Shown here: piece after piece, positions 1 to 6,565 of the stretch | Layout of the letters: each line of letters opens with the position of its first letter | Numbering within the stretch: the stretch's first letter is position 1 | The notes under the pieces: generated by a model | The model's database searches: none | What the model saw: the letters and a program-made list of their open reading frames with translations, nothing else | Told to the model about the DNA's origin: nothing | Program-made: the position numbers and the translations under genes | NCBI GenBank assembly: GCA_013695565.1 | Contig: JACDAG010000398.1 | Location: forward strand, 1 to 14,729 | Source of the DNA: Bradyrhizobium sp. | GTDB lineage: Bacteria > Pseudomonadota > Alphaproteobacteria > Rhizobiales > Xanthobacteraceae | Direction of reading: 5' to 3' | DNA: 14,729 nt

Positions 1-6
1 CGTATT

Positions 7-77
7 GCATGCCCGGCTCTTTTCTGTGTCTCGACAACCAGAAAGTATCCGGTTCACGCTGGATTTGCCGGGCATGC
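7..77. repeat. Inverted repeat GCATGCCCGGC / GCCGGGCATGC
   Basis: Perfect 11-bp arms at 7-17 and 67-77, separated by 49 nt. The same core (ATGCCCGGC/GCCGGGCAT) recurs as a tight hairpin at 5044-5067, so this looks like one member of a dispersed intergenic repeat family. No open frame with coding character covers it. Confidence 0.6.
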
Positions 78-113
78 GCTGCGGCATAGTGAATCATTCC
101 CGGGACAGCCCTG

Positions 114-246
114 CGCTTGCGGGGAGAGGTCGGATCACATCGCAGATGTGATCCGGGTGAGGGGGTAAGGTATCTCGACAATCATTGCCGGGAGAGAGGC
201 CCCTCACCCCAACCCCTCTCCCCGCGAAGAGCGGGGCGAGGGAGTC
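114..246. repeat. Pair of oppositely oriented GC-rich repeat units
   Basis: A unit at about 119-165 (GCGGGGAGAGG ... GGGTGAGGGGG) is followed by its near reverse complement at 200-224 (CCCCTCACCC CAACCCCTCTCCCCGC). Inside the first unit, 132-141 and 145-154 form a perfect 10-bp stem with a GCA loop. A second hairpin at about 214-242 (CCTCTCCCCGC / GCGGGGCGAGG, one mismatch) lies just past the stop of the Nudix gene that ends at 253 and may end its transcript. The wording resembles the abundant CCCTCACCC...CTCTCCCCGC repeats of Bradyrhizobium intergenic DNA. The 1-252 stretch holds these repeats and no gene. Confidence 0.6.
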
Positions 247-252
247 CAGAAA

Positions 253-786
253 TCACGCCGCGCGAAACCAGTCCCACATTTTCTGCATGAGGCTTCGTCG
301 ATCCCGTGCTTCGCTGATCGTCTCGATACGGATCGGCTCCGGCGCATGAGCCGCGGACGTACCGGTCTGCGTGACGCCCCCTGCCGACAGCGCGATCGGT
401 CCGACATTTTCCAGAAACGCGCGCTCGTAACCGCGCGAGAGCCGCTCGATGGCGTCGGCGAGCGGCAGCCACTCGACCGCCTTGACGTCGCGCATCAGTT
501 TGCGAACCGGCTCAGCCCCCGCTTCCATCCGCCAGAAGTGCACGACCTTGGAGCCGCCGCGGGAATCATAAACCAGCGTGCCCAGGAATTCATGTACGGC
601 AACGTCGTGGCCGGTCTCTTCATTGACCTCGCGTTCGGCAGCGGCCCGCGGCGTCTCGCCGCGATCGAGTTTGCCCTTGGGCAGCACCCATTCGTTGCGC
701 TTGCGCAGCCGCACGACAGCGACCAGCGGCGTGGCCGCCTGCCGCACTACAATGCCTCCCGCTGCCAGTACAGGCGCCCGCGCCAT
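253..786 (-). CDS. Nudix hydrolase
   Basis: 177-residue protein with a complete Nudix box at residues 38-60: Gly38, Glu44, then REVNEETG at 52-59. This is the GX5EX7REUXEEXG metal and pyrophosphate-binding signature. Preceding strands (LAAGGIVVRQ, VAVVRLRKRNEWVLPKG) match the (di)nucleoside polyphosphate/8-oxo-dGTP-type Nudix fold. Known role of the family: hydrolysis of nucleoside diphosphates linked to another moiety. The substrate cannot be read from the sequence; the VLPKGK wording before the box is common in diadenosine-polyphosphate and diphosphoinositol-type members. An Ala-rich tail of about 50 residues after position 125 is less conserved in character. The start ATG at 786 has only a weak upstream purine tract. 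The gene is divergent from the HAD gene, with a 139-bp shared control region. It could be a housekeeping sanitising enzyme; the family call is very secure. Confidence 0.93.
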   Translation of the reverse strand: MARAPVLAAGGIVVRQAATPLVAVVRLRKRNEWVLPKGKLDRGETPRAAAEREVNEETGHDVAVHEFLGTLVYDSRGGSKVVHFWRMEAGAEPVRKLMRDVKAVEWLPLADAIERLSRGYERAFLENVGPIALSAGGVTQTGTSAAHAPEPIRIETISEARDRRSLMQKMWDWFRAA

Positions 787-805
787 CGCACCATCTTTCT
801 CGCGT

Positions 806-826
806 TATCGATCGGATCGGTCGATA
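806..826. promoter_or_regulatory. Palindrome between divergent Nudix and HAD genes
   Basis: TATCGATCG and CGGTCGATA form 9-bp arms around GAT, with one G-T wobble. It starts 20 bp upstream of the Nudix start (786) and 100 bp before the HAD start (926). Its position in the divergent control region suggests an operator, but no known regulator site is recognised. Confidence 0.3.
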
Positions 827-925
827 GATAGGGAATATGGCGGGGCGAAGCCATCCCTGATAACGATCGAACACGACACTTCCGCTGAGAGCTCGAGCCC
901 TGATTTTGACGCTGGAATTCTGACA

Positions 926-1888
926 ATGGCATTGCCACGCACGATCGTCTGGAACAACAAGCTCCGTCTCGTGCTGTCCGATGTCGACGAGACGGTGGCG
1001 GATCTGTATCGCCCGGCTGAGCCCGCCATGCTGGACGCGCTCACACGTTTGCTGGAGCGCGGGATTGTCCTGGTTCTGATCACCGGCCAGAGCGTCGAGA
1101 ATGTCGAGCAACGGGTGGTGATGCGGCTGCCGGCGCCGCTTCGGCAACAGATCGCGGTTGGCGGGTGCAGTGGCGCCGAGCTTTGGGGCTATTCCGCCAC
1201 GGGGGAGCGAAACGCAACGGCATTTTACACAGCGGAAAGCGCGCTGACGGCCGAGCACAAGAAAGCCTGGCGGCTAGTTACCGAGCAATTGGTAGCCGAG
1301 TTCCGGTTGGTCCCTTTCCCGCCGTTGCCGATCGACGATTTCAGGCGCCAATACGGCGACGAACCATGGACGGTGTTGCTGGATGATCGCGGTCCTCAGA
1401 TCACATTCGAATTCCCCAATGCGTACGCACTCTCGGATGCCGCCCGCGAGCGGGTGCACCGCCGGCTCGGAAGCGGCTTTGAAGGCCGGGACTTGAGAAT
1501 TCCGATTCAGCAGCGCGCGCAGCAACTGCTCGAGGCGCACGCCGTGCCGGTCACGCCAAGAATCGCCGGGATGTTTGCCCTCGATCTGGCCATCGCCGGC
1601 ATCGACAAGGCGCGCGCGGTCGAGGAGGCGCTGACGCCATCGGTGCTTGGACATCTCGGCCCCGGGCCGAAGCCGCCAGCCGCTGAAGAGATCGAGGTGT
1701 GGGGCGATCGCTTCTCGCAATCATCCGGCACGGACTGGCTGATGTGCAAACCGGTCGACCGCAACGTGCGCGCGCTTTCGTTCAGGGATGAAGACCCGGC
1801 CGAATTCCCGGATGGATACAACATCCAGTTATGGGACGGTGAACACCGCCTGCACGCAGGGTTGCTTGAATTTCTTGAAGGCGGCTAG
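926..1888 (+). CDS. HAD-superfamily hydrolase (phosphatase, capped type)
   Basis: 320-residue protein when started at ATG 926. The open frame extends upstream to 578, but that part lies opposite the Nudix gene and lacks family features, so 926 is preferred. HAD motif I is DVDET at residues 19-23 (Asp19 nucleophile, Asp21 acid/base), motif II is the Thr of LITGQS (53), motif III is Lys228 in GIDKARAVEE, and motif IV is GD at 260-261 with a further Asp at 270. Between motifs II and III lies a cap of about 170 residues, as in C2-cap (sugar-phosphate or phosphomannomutase-like) HAD proteins. The protein is cytosolic and the substrate is unknown. The next gene, a Nudix hydrolase, starts 27 bp after this stop, so the two are likely co-transcribed and may act on related phosphorylated metabolites (inference). 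Confidence 0.85.
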   Translation: MALPRTIVWNNKLRLVLSDVDETVADLYRPAEPAMLDALTRLLERGIVLVLITGQSVENVEQRVVMRLPAPLRQQIAVGGCSGAELWGYSATGERNATAFYTAESALTAEHKKAWRLVTEQLVAEFRLVPFPPLPIDDFRRQYGDEPWTVLLDDRGPQITFEFPNAYALSDAARERVHRRLGSGFEGRDLRIPIQQRAQQLLEAHAVPVTPRIAGMFALDLAIAGIDKARAVEEALTPSVLGHLGPGPKPPAAEEIEVWGDRFSQSSGTDWLMCKPVDRNVRALSFRDEDPAEFPDGYNIQLWDGEHRLHAGLLEFLEGG

Positions 1889-1915
1889 TGCGCGGGCTTG
1901 ATGCAGGGACTCATC

Positions 1916-2344
1916 ATGGAAGAGCAGATTGCCAGAACCGTCGGCGCATTATTCGTCAACGCGGACGGCAAGGTTCTTCTCGGCCTGCGTGCGCCTTCGA
2001 AAAGGGTTTGGCCTGTTCATTGGGACACGATCGGCGGGCATGTCGAGGACGGCGAGAGCCTTGATGAAGCCTTGGTCCGCGAGGTGCAGGAAGAGACCGG
2101 GGTGACACCGACCGCGTTCCGGCTGATCGCAACCGTGAGCGAGCGACGGCCGGAGCGCTATGGCGATGCGCTGCATCACGTCTATGCCGTGACGGGCTGG
2201 GAAGGCGGGGAGCCCGCCAATGTGTGCGATGAACACACCGAGCTGAAATGGTTCAGTGTCGGCGAAATGCGCGGGCTCGCCAACATCGTGGATCCCGATT
2301 ATCCCTTGCTGGCGCAGCAAGCGATAGCCGGCATGCCAACCTAG
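1916..2344 (+). CDS. Nudix hydrolase (MutT-like)
   Basis: 142 residues from ATG 1916, which is preceded by AGGGA at 1905-1909 with 6-nt spacing. Upstream in-frame TTG 1898 and ATG 1901 are alternatives without a good ribosome site. The Nudix box is perfect: Gly41, Glu47, REVQEETGV at 55-63. The N-terminal ARTVGALFVNADGKVLLGLRAP and WDTIGGHVEDGES stretches are typical of MutT/NTP pyrophosphohydrolase-like members. The exact substrate is not inferable. It follows the HAD gene by 27 bp (likely operon). Its TAG stop shares the palindromic CTAG at 2341-2344 with the stop of the convergent psd gene, leaving no space for a terminator. Confidence 0.92.
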   Translation: MEEQIARTVGALFVNADGKVLLGLRAPSKRVWPVHWDTIGGHVEDGESLDEALVREVQEETGVTPTAFRLIATVSERRPERYGDALHHVYAVTGWEGGEPANVCDEHTELKWFSVGEMRGLANIVDPDYPLLAQQAIAGMPT

Positions 2345-3240
2345 GGCTTCCGCAGCAACGCCTCGCCGGCGCGGATGCGCGCGCCCTCCGTGACGTTGTC
2401 GGCGAATTCGAAATGTTGCGGCGCCAGCACGATGATGGTCGAGCCGTGCTCGAACCAGCCGAGTTCGTCGCCCTTATGAACCTTCGCGTCGCAGGGAAAC
2501 TCGACCGGCCCCTTGCTTTGCGCGTTGAGAGTCAGATCCAAAAAGTGCAGGCGGATGCTGGCGACCAGGATCGCGGCGACCGGGACCAGCGTCAGCGCTT
2601 CGCCGGACGCCAGCCGCGTCTCGATCACCGCGCGCTCGTTCTTGCAGAACAGCCGCTCCACCCTTTTCAGCGCAATCGGATTGACGTTCCAGACGTCACC
2701 ATGGATGAACGTCACTCGCTCGATCGTGGCCTCATAGGGCGCATGAAAACGGTGATACATGCTCGACGTCAGCCGCAGCGTCAGGAACTTTCCGTTGCGG
2801 TGACGCTCCACCAAAGCGGGATCGCCGAGCAGATCGAGCAGCGAGTATGGCGCGCCCTTGATCTGGAACAGTTTCGTGTCCTCGATCCGACCGAACGCGC
2901 CGATGATGCCGTCGGAGGGACTGGTGATAATCGCCTGATCCGGGTCGGCGGGGCGCAGGCCCGGGCGCAGTTCGCGCGTAAAGCAATCGTGCAGGCTCTT
3001 GAATTCGGTCTTCTTCGCCTCCGACAAATCGAGGTCGGAGAACAGCCGCCAGCAGGCGATCGAGGCGTCCCGCACCAGCGGGTTCTCGATCTTGCTGAAC
3101 CAGCCCATGAACCGGGTGATCGCCGCCCGCGGAATCCGGTTGGTCAGCAGGAAATTGAGGTCTTCCTGCTGGGTAAAGGCCGAAATCAGGCCCTTGACTG
3201 TCATGAATCTGTTAGCAGGATTAGCTAGCGCTGGTGGCAT
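2341..3240 (-). CDS. psd: Phosphatidylserine decarboxylase proenzyme
   Basis: 299-residue proenzyme. Members of this family self-cleave at a Gly-Ser bond to give a pyruvoyl prosthetic group and decarboxylate phosphatidylserine to phosphatidylethanolamine at the inner membrane. Seen here: the FTRELRPG...RP segment (87-97), SPSDG with Asp110, MYHRFHAP (161-168) with His163 and His166, and the cleavage motif HGST at 265-268 (Gly266|Ser267), where many relatives have LGST or GGST. Asp, His and Ser are the processing triad of the family. The length fits the long (type I) form; rhizobia are better known for a shorter Psd of about 230 residues, so this may be a second copy (inference). ATG 3240 has AAAGGGG about 9 nt upstream; ATG 3204 is an alternative. 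The start overlaps the divergent aminotransferase start, and the stop overlaps the convergent Nudix stop. Confidence 0.92.
   Translation of the reverse strand: MPPALANPANRFMTVKGLISAFTQQEDLNFLLTNRIPRAAITRFMGWFSKIENPLVRDASIACWRLFSDLDLSEAKKTEFKSLHDCFTRELRPGLRPADPDQAIITSPSDGIIGAFGRIEDTKLFQIKGAPYSLLDLLGDPALVERHRNGKFLTLRLTSSMYHRFHAPYEATIERVTFIHGDVWNVNPIALKRVERLFCKNERAVIETRLASGEALTLVPVAAILVASIRLHFLDLTLNAQSKGPVEFPCDAKVHKGDELGWFEHGSTIIVLAPQHFEFADNVTEGARIRAGEALLRKP
3194..3221 (+). promoter_or_regulatory. Possible sigma-70 promoter for the aminotransferase gene
   Basis: TTGACT at 3194-3199 (5 of 6 with TTGACA), a 16-nt spacer, then CAGGAT at 3216-3221 (3 of 6 with TATAAT). It would start RNA about 10 nt before ATG 3239 and lies inside the first codons of psd on the other strand. 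The -35 is good and the -10 is poor. Confidence 0.25.
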
Positions 3241-4903
3241 GGATTCGCCCCTTTCGATTCTGTCGCTGTCCGCCGCCGCACTTGCCGGCGCCGCGGTGAC
3301 TTTCCCCAAATTGCAGGCGCGGCTGGCGCTGTCGCGGGCCAAGCACCGTTCCCTGACCGGACATTCCAAAATGTCCAGGATGGTCGCGCGCCTCGTGCCG
3401 CACTACGAATTCGATATCGGTGAGTTCTTCTGTTCCGACGGCGCGCCGGCCGATATCGCCAAGCAGCGCCAGGACGGTTTCTTCCGGCTCGCCGGCGTCT
3501 ATCGGGACCGTTACCCCAGGGGCCGGCGGATGACCGCGGAAGCAGCGGAGCGAATCTCCGACCTGCAATTCACCGAAGCCTACCGGGTGCCGTTCCAGTA
3601 CAGCCGCCTGGTGCGCGAACATCTTTCCACCAGCGCCTTCGCGGCATCCTCTTCCGGCGTCACCGTCACCGATGTCGACGGCAACGTCTGCTACGACCTC
3701 ACCGGCTCCTACGGCGTCAACATTTTCGGCAACGACTTCTACAAGGAGTGCATCACGGAGTCCCAGAAGCGCGCGCAGGCGCTGGGACCGGTGCTTGGCA
3801 CCTACCATCCCGTCATCACCGACAACGTCAAACGTCTGTGCGCGATTTCCGGCCTCGACGAAGTCTCGTTCCACATGTCCGGCACCGAAGCCGTGATGCA
3901 GGCGGTGCGGCTGGCGCGCTACCACACCAAGCGGACGCATCTGGTTCGCTTCGCCGGCGCCTATCACGGCTGGTGGGGCGACGTGCAGCCCGGCGTCGGC
4001 AACCCCGTCTCGCCGCGCGAGACCTATACCCTCGCCGACATGTCGGAGCGGACTCTGCATGTGCTCAAGACGCGCCGCGACATCGCCTGCGTGCTGGTCA
4101 ACCCCTTGCAGGCGCTGCATCCGAACGCCAACGCGCCCGGCGATTCCGCGCTGGTCGACAGTTCCAGGTCCGCGAATTTCGATCGCGCCGCCTATACCGA
4201 ATGGCTGAAGAAGCTGCGCGAGGTCTGCACCGAACGCGGCATCGTGCTGATCTTCGACGAGGTCTTTGTCGGCTTCAGGCTTGCGGCCGGCGGCGCGCAG
4301 GAATATTTCGGCGTCCGCGCCGACATGGTGACCTACGGGAAAAGTCTGGCCGGCGGACTCCCCGTCGGCGTGGTCTGCGGCCGCAAGGATCTGATGCGGC
4401 GTTTCCGCGACGATCGCCCCGCCGACGTCTGCTTTGCCCGCGGCACCTTCAATTCGCATCCCTACGTCATGACGGCGATGGACGAATTCCTCGGCCAGCT
4501 TGCGAGCCCGAATTTCAACGCGGTCTATAACGGTCTCGACGAGACCTGGAACGCGCGCGCCAAGCAATTGAACGACCGGCTGATCGCCCAGGATCTTCCC
4601 GTGCGCGTCAGCAATCTGTCGTCGATCTGGATGGTGCATTATACCGAGCCGTGCCGATACAACTGGATGCTGCAGTATTATCTGCGCGCCGAAGGGCTGG
4701 CCCTGAGCTGGGTGGGAACGGGCCGGCTGATCTTCAGCCTGAACTACACGGATGACGATTTCACCGCCGTCGCCGACCGCTTCGTCGCCGCCACCGAGAA
4801 GATGAAGCGCGACGGCTGGTGGTGGCATGATGGGTCGCTGACCAACAGGAATATCAAGCGGCAGATCCTGAGAGAGATGTTCGCCAAACGGTTCGGGCGC
4901 TGA
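3239..4903 (+). CDS. Class III PLP-dependent aminotransferase (glutamate-1-semialdehyde aminomutase-like) with N-terminal extension
   Basis: 554 residues from ATG 3239. The class III aminotransferase core spans about 115-525: SGTEA at 214-218 (phosphate-binding region), AYHGWWGD at 241-248, FDEVFVGF at 339-346 with Asp340 contacting the PLP pyridine nitrogen, and the Schiff-base Lys368 in TYGKSLAGG. The core resembles glutamate-1-semialdehyde 2,1-aminomutase and related amino-group transferases. About 110 extra N-terminal residues begin with a hydrophobic stretch (3-22, SPLSILSLSAAALAGAAVTF) and a basic segment (24-43), suggesting membrane association. The true substrate is unknown. Being head-to-head with psd and next to lipid genes hints at an amino-lipid or acyl substrate, but that is inference. 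ATG 3203 and 3371 are other possible starts; neither has a better ribosome site. Confidence 0.85.
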   Translation: MDSPLSILSLSAAALAGAAVTFPKLQARLALSRAKHRSLTGHSKMSRMVARLVPHYEFDIGEFFCSDGAPADIAKQRQDGFFRLAGVYRDRYPRGRRMTAEAAERISDLQFTEAYRVPFQYSRLVREHLSTSAFAASSSGVTVTDVDGNVCYDLTGSYGVNIFGNDFYKECITESQKRAQALGPVLGTYHPVITDNVKRLCAISGLDEVSFHMSGTEAVMQAVRLARYHTKRTHLVRFAGAYHGWWGDVQPGVGNPVSPRETYTLADMSERTLHVLKTRRDIACVLVNPLQALHPNANAPGDSALVDSSRSANFDRAAYTEWLKKLREVCTERGIVLIFDEVFVGFRLAAGGAQEYFGVRADMVTYGKSLAGGLPVGVVCGRKDLMRRFRDDRPADVCFARGTFNSHPYVMTAMDEFLGQLASPNFNAVYNGLDETWNARAKQLNDRLIAQDLPVRVSNLSSIWMVHYTEPCRYNWMLQYYLRAEGLALSWVGTGRLIFSLNYTDDDFTAVADRFVAATEKMKRDGWWWHDGSLTNRNIKRQILREMFAKRFGR

Positions 4904-4945
4904 GGGCGCGCTTTCGACAATTATCACAGCCAGGTTAGCCTTCTT

Positions 4946-5029
4946 CGTCATTGCGAGGAGCGAAGCGACGAAGCAATCGATCTATCCCTGTGTGGAGAGC
5001 TGGATTGCTTCGCTTCGCTCGCAATGACG
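4946..5029. repeat. Palindromic intergenic repeat, copy A
   Basis: Outer arms CGTCATTGCGAG (4946-4957) and CTCGCAATGACG (5018-5029) are perfect complements, as are inner arms GAAGCAATC (4970-4978) and GATTGCTTC (5003-5011). The right arm, 5002-5029, is identical over 28 nt to 13479-13506 in copy B. The sequence is typical of repeats found in great number in Bradyrhizobium genomes. It lies between the convergent aminotransferase and Mpo1-like genes, where its hairpin could end transcription from both sides. Confidence 0.85.
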
Positions 5030-5043
5030 AGCTTGAGACGTGG

Positions 5044-5067
5044 ATGCCCGGCACAAAGGCCGGGCAT
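5044..5067. terminator. Hairpin ATGCCCGGC / GCCGGGCAT, possible terminator
   Basis: Perfect 9-bp arms with a 6-nt loop (ACAAAG). It sits 29 bp past the stop of the Mpo1-like gene (minus strand) and follows repeat copy A. The arm core is shared with the inverted repeat at 7-77. There is no clear T-run, so termination is a guess while the repeat relationship is direct. Confidence 0.4.
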
Positions 5068-5095
5068 GACGAACATTTGATACATACGAAATCGA

Positions 5096-5713
5096 TCACG
5101 CGTGCTTGACGTGCTTCTCGAGGCCCGGGTCGATCAGTTCGCCCTTCATCAAGGCGATCGGCGCCTTGTAGTAGAGCTTGAGGTCGCTGAACGGGTCGGT
5201 CAGGATCTTGGTCATCCAGACGAGGCCGGTCTCGACGTCGCGGATGAAGAACAGATGGATGGTGCGGAACAACAGCCCACCGATGCCGATCGTCAGCCAG
5301 ATCTTGGCGACCTGCCGCATGAAATCCGCCGACGTGGTCCAGGGCGTGAACATGCCGAACAAGGTCGGATCGACATACAACACCAGCGGCGACAGCGCCC
5401 AGATCACCATCAGCACGACCTTGCGCTGCAGATTGTAGCCGACTTTGATCTCTTCCTTGTGCTCGTGGCTCGCCTGATTGACGTGGTCATAGCCGCGCGG
5501 CTCGAAGAAGAAATGCCCGGCCTGGCGTGACGTCATCGACACCAGCCAGCCGACCAGCGCCGACACCACAGGATCGATGAACAGCATGACATAGGCGAAC
5601 AGGAAACCCGCCGCGCTGACGAAGTGCAGCGACTGGTTGATGCGGCTGTGATGATAGTAGCGATGGTCGTCCCAGCGCTGGGTTCGCAATTCCTGCATGA
5701 AGTTCTTGATCAT
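5096..5713 (-). CDS. Mpo1/DUF962-like membrane protein
   Basis: 205 residues from ATG 5713, which has GGGGGAG 4 nt upstream. Hydrophobic segments lie at about 31-48, 50-62, 99-114 and 137-155, indicating an integral inner-membrane protein. The N-terminal half shows a polar pattern recalling the Mpo1/DUF962 family: HH at 21-22, Asn26, His30, then RQAGH with Gln64 and His67, and Glu71. Yeast Mpo1 is an Fe(II)-dependent dioxygenase that shortens 2-hydroxy fatty acids during phytosphingosine breakdown and uses conserved histidines. The C-terminal third (KILTDPFSDLKLYYKAP, a short amphipathic region) is outside that pattern. The gene lies downstream of the glycosyltransferase-pmtA pair on the same strand, 123 bp after pmtA, and carries the same upstream 18-bp motif as that pair, so a lipid-linked role is plausible. 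The family match rests on motif spacing only. Confidence 0.6.
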   Translation of the reverse strand: MIKNFMQELRTQRWDDHRYYHHSRINQSLHFVSAAGFLFAYVMLFIDPVVSALVGWLVSMTSRQAGHFFFEPRGYDHVNQASHEHKEEIKVGYNLQRKVVLMVIWALSPLVLYVDPTLFGMFTPWTTSADFMRQVAKIWLTIGIGGLLFRTIHLFFIRDVETGLVWMTKILTDPFSDLKLYYKAPIALMKGELIDPGLEKHVKHA

Positions 5714-5763
5714 GATCTCCCCCAAAGTTCTCTAGGGCTAGGGATTAAAGGGATTCGATGTCC

Positions 5764-5792
5764 GGCGTATGACATCATCGAAATGTCATACG
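5764..5792. promoter_or_regulatory. Shared motif and 10-bp inverted repeat upstream of the Mpo1-like gene
   Basis: CGTATGACAT (5766-5775) and ATGTCATACG (5783-5792) are perfect complements with a 7-nt spacer. The 18-mer at 5764-5781 (GGCGTATGACATCATCGA) matches 7682-7699 at 17 of 18 positions. It sits 51 nt upstream of the gene starting at 5713, which fits an operator or activator site. It could instead be a hairpin downstream of pmtA (stop at 5837), but it lacks a T-run. Confidence 0.5.
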
Positions 5793-5836
5793 AAGCTTCG
5801 CAGCGGCGCGATGACGCAACGACTTTTGTCGCAACG

Positions 5837-6526
5837 TCAAGCCGCCTTGGCGATTTCGACTTTCCGGAAACGCACCAGCGAGAAGTGGCCGAGCGGCGGC
5901 ACCAGGCGGCGCTCCGCCAATTCCATGCCGCGCGCGCCCGCCAGCCATTGCGCATAGCGCGACCAGGCGAACTCGGCGGTGCGGAAGCCGAGCGGGCGAA
6001 CCACCGGCTGCAGGCGCTGCTCGATGAAGCGGCGCATGCCGGCGTCGGCGCTGACACGAGTCAGGATGATGAGTTCGCCGCCCGGCCGCAGCACGCGGGC
6101 GAATTCGTCGAGTGCGGCTTCCGGGTTCGGCACCGCGGTGACGACATATTGCGCCATCACGACGTCAAAGGAATTGTCCGGGAATTCGAGTTTCTCGGCG
6201 TCCATCACCGCCAGGCCCTCGACATTCCCAAGCTTGAGCGCGTCGACGCGCTTCTTCGCTTTCTGCAGCATCGCTTCGGAAATATCGGTGCCGAAGATGC
6301 GCAGATGCGACGCGTATTGCGGCAGCGAGATGCCGGTGCCGACGCCGACCTCGAGCACGCGGCCGCCGATCTTGTTGGTGGCCGCAATCGCCGCCTTGCG
6401 GCCCTTGCTGAACACGCCGCCGAACACGAGGTCGTACACCGGTGCCCAGCGGTCATAGGCCTGTTCGACCGTCTCGCGGTCGAAGTCCAACGCCCTGGTG
6501 CCGTCAAGCTTGATGATATCTGCCAT
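5837..6526 (-). CDS. pmtA: Phosphatidylethanolamine N-methyltransferase, PmtA type
   Basis: 229-residue class I SAM-dependent methyltransferase. Motif I is VLEVGVGTG at 57-65, the acidic residue of the next strand is Asp81 in FGTDIS, and the post-II region DNSFDVVMAQYVVTAVPNPE lies at 117-136, followed by RVLRPGGEL. The N-terminal EQAYDRWAPVYDLVFG (21-36) is the hallmark amphipathic segment of Rhodobacter/rhizobial PmtA, known to bind anionic membranes. Family role: successive methylation of phosphatidylethanolamine toward phosphatidylcholine. Bradyrhizobium is known to carry several Pmt paralogues with different steps, so this could be one of those rather than the main PmtA. ATG 6526 has GAAGG 7 nt upstream. 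It starts 39 bp after the glycosyltransferase stop and is therefore likely co-transcribed with it. Confidence 0.85.
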   Translation of the reverse strand: MADIIKLDGTRALDFDRETVEQAYDRWAPVYDLVFGGVFSKGRKAAIAATNKIGGRVLEVGVGTGISLPQYASHLRIFGTDISEAMLQKAKKRVDALKLGNVEGLAVMDAEKLEFPDNSFDVVMAQYVVTAVPNPEAALDEFARVLRPGGELIILTRVSADAGMRRFIEQRLQPVVRPLGFRTAEFAWSRYAQWLAGARGMELAERRLVPPLGHFSLVRFRKVEIAKAA

Positions 6527-6565
6527 GATTTGCCTTCTCGTCTCTCTTCAAAAGTAAGATTTGGA

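Noticed and set aside
578..925. Longer N-terminus for the HAD protein from the open frame upstream
   Set aside because: The first 116 codons run antisense to the Nudix gene and through the divergent control region, and the family motifs begin right after ATG 926.
3221..4951. 576-codon open frame on the minus strand opposite the aminotransferase
   Set aside because: It is the antisense of a gene with intact family motifs; its product is rich in Arg, Gly, Ala and His without recognisable domains, as expected for a shadow frame in GC-rich DNA.
5764..5792. PhoB (Pho box) site, because TGTCAT half-sites appear
   Set aside because: Pho boxes need direct repeats 11 bp apart; here the half-sites are inverted, and no second direct copy is found at the required distance.
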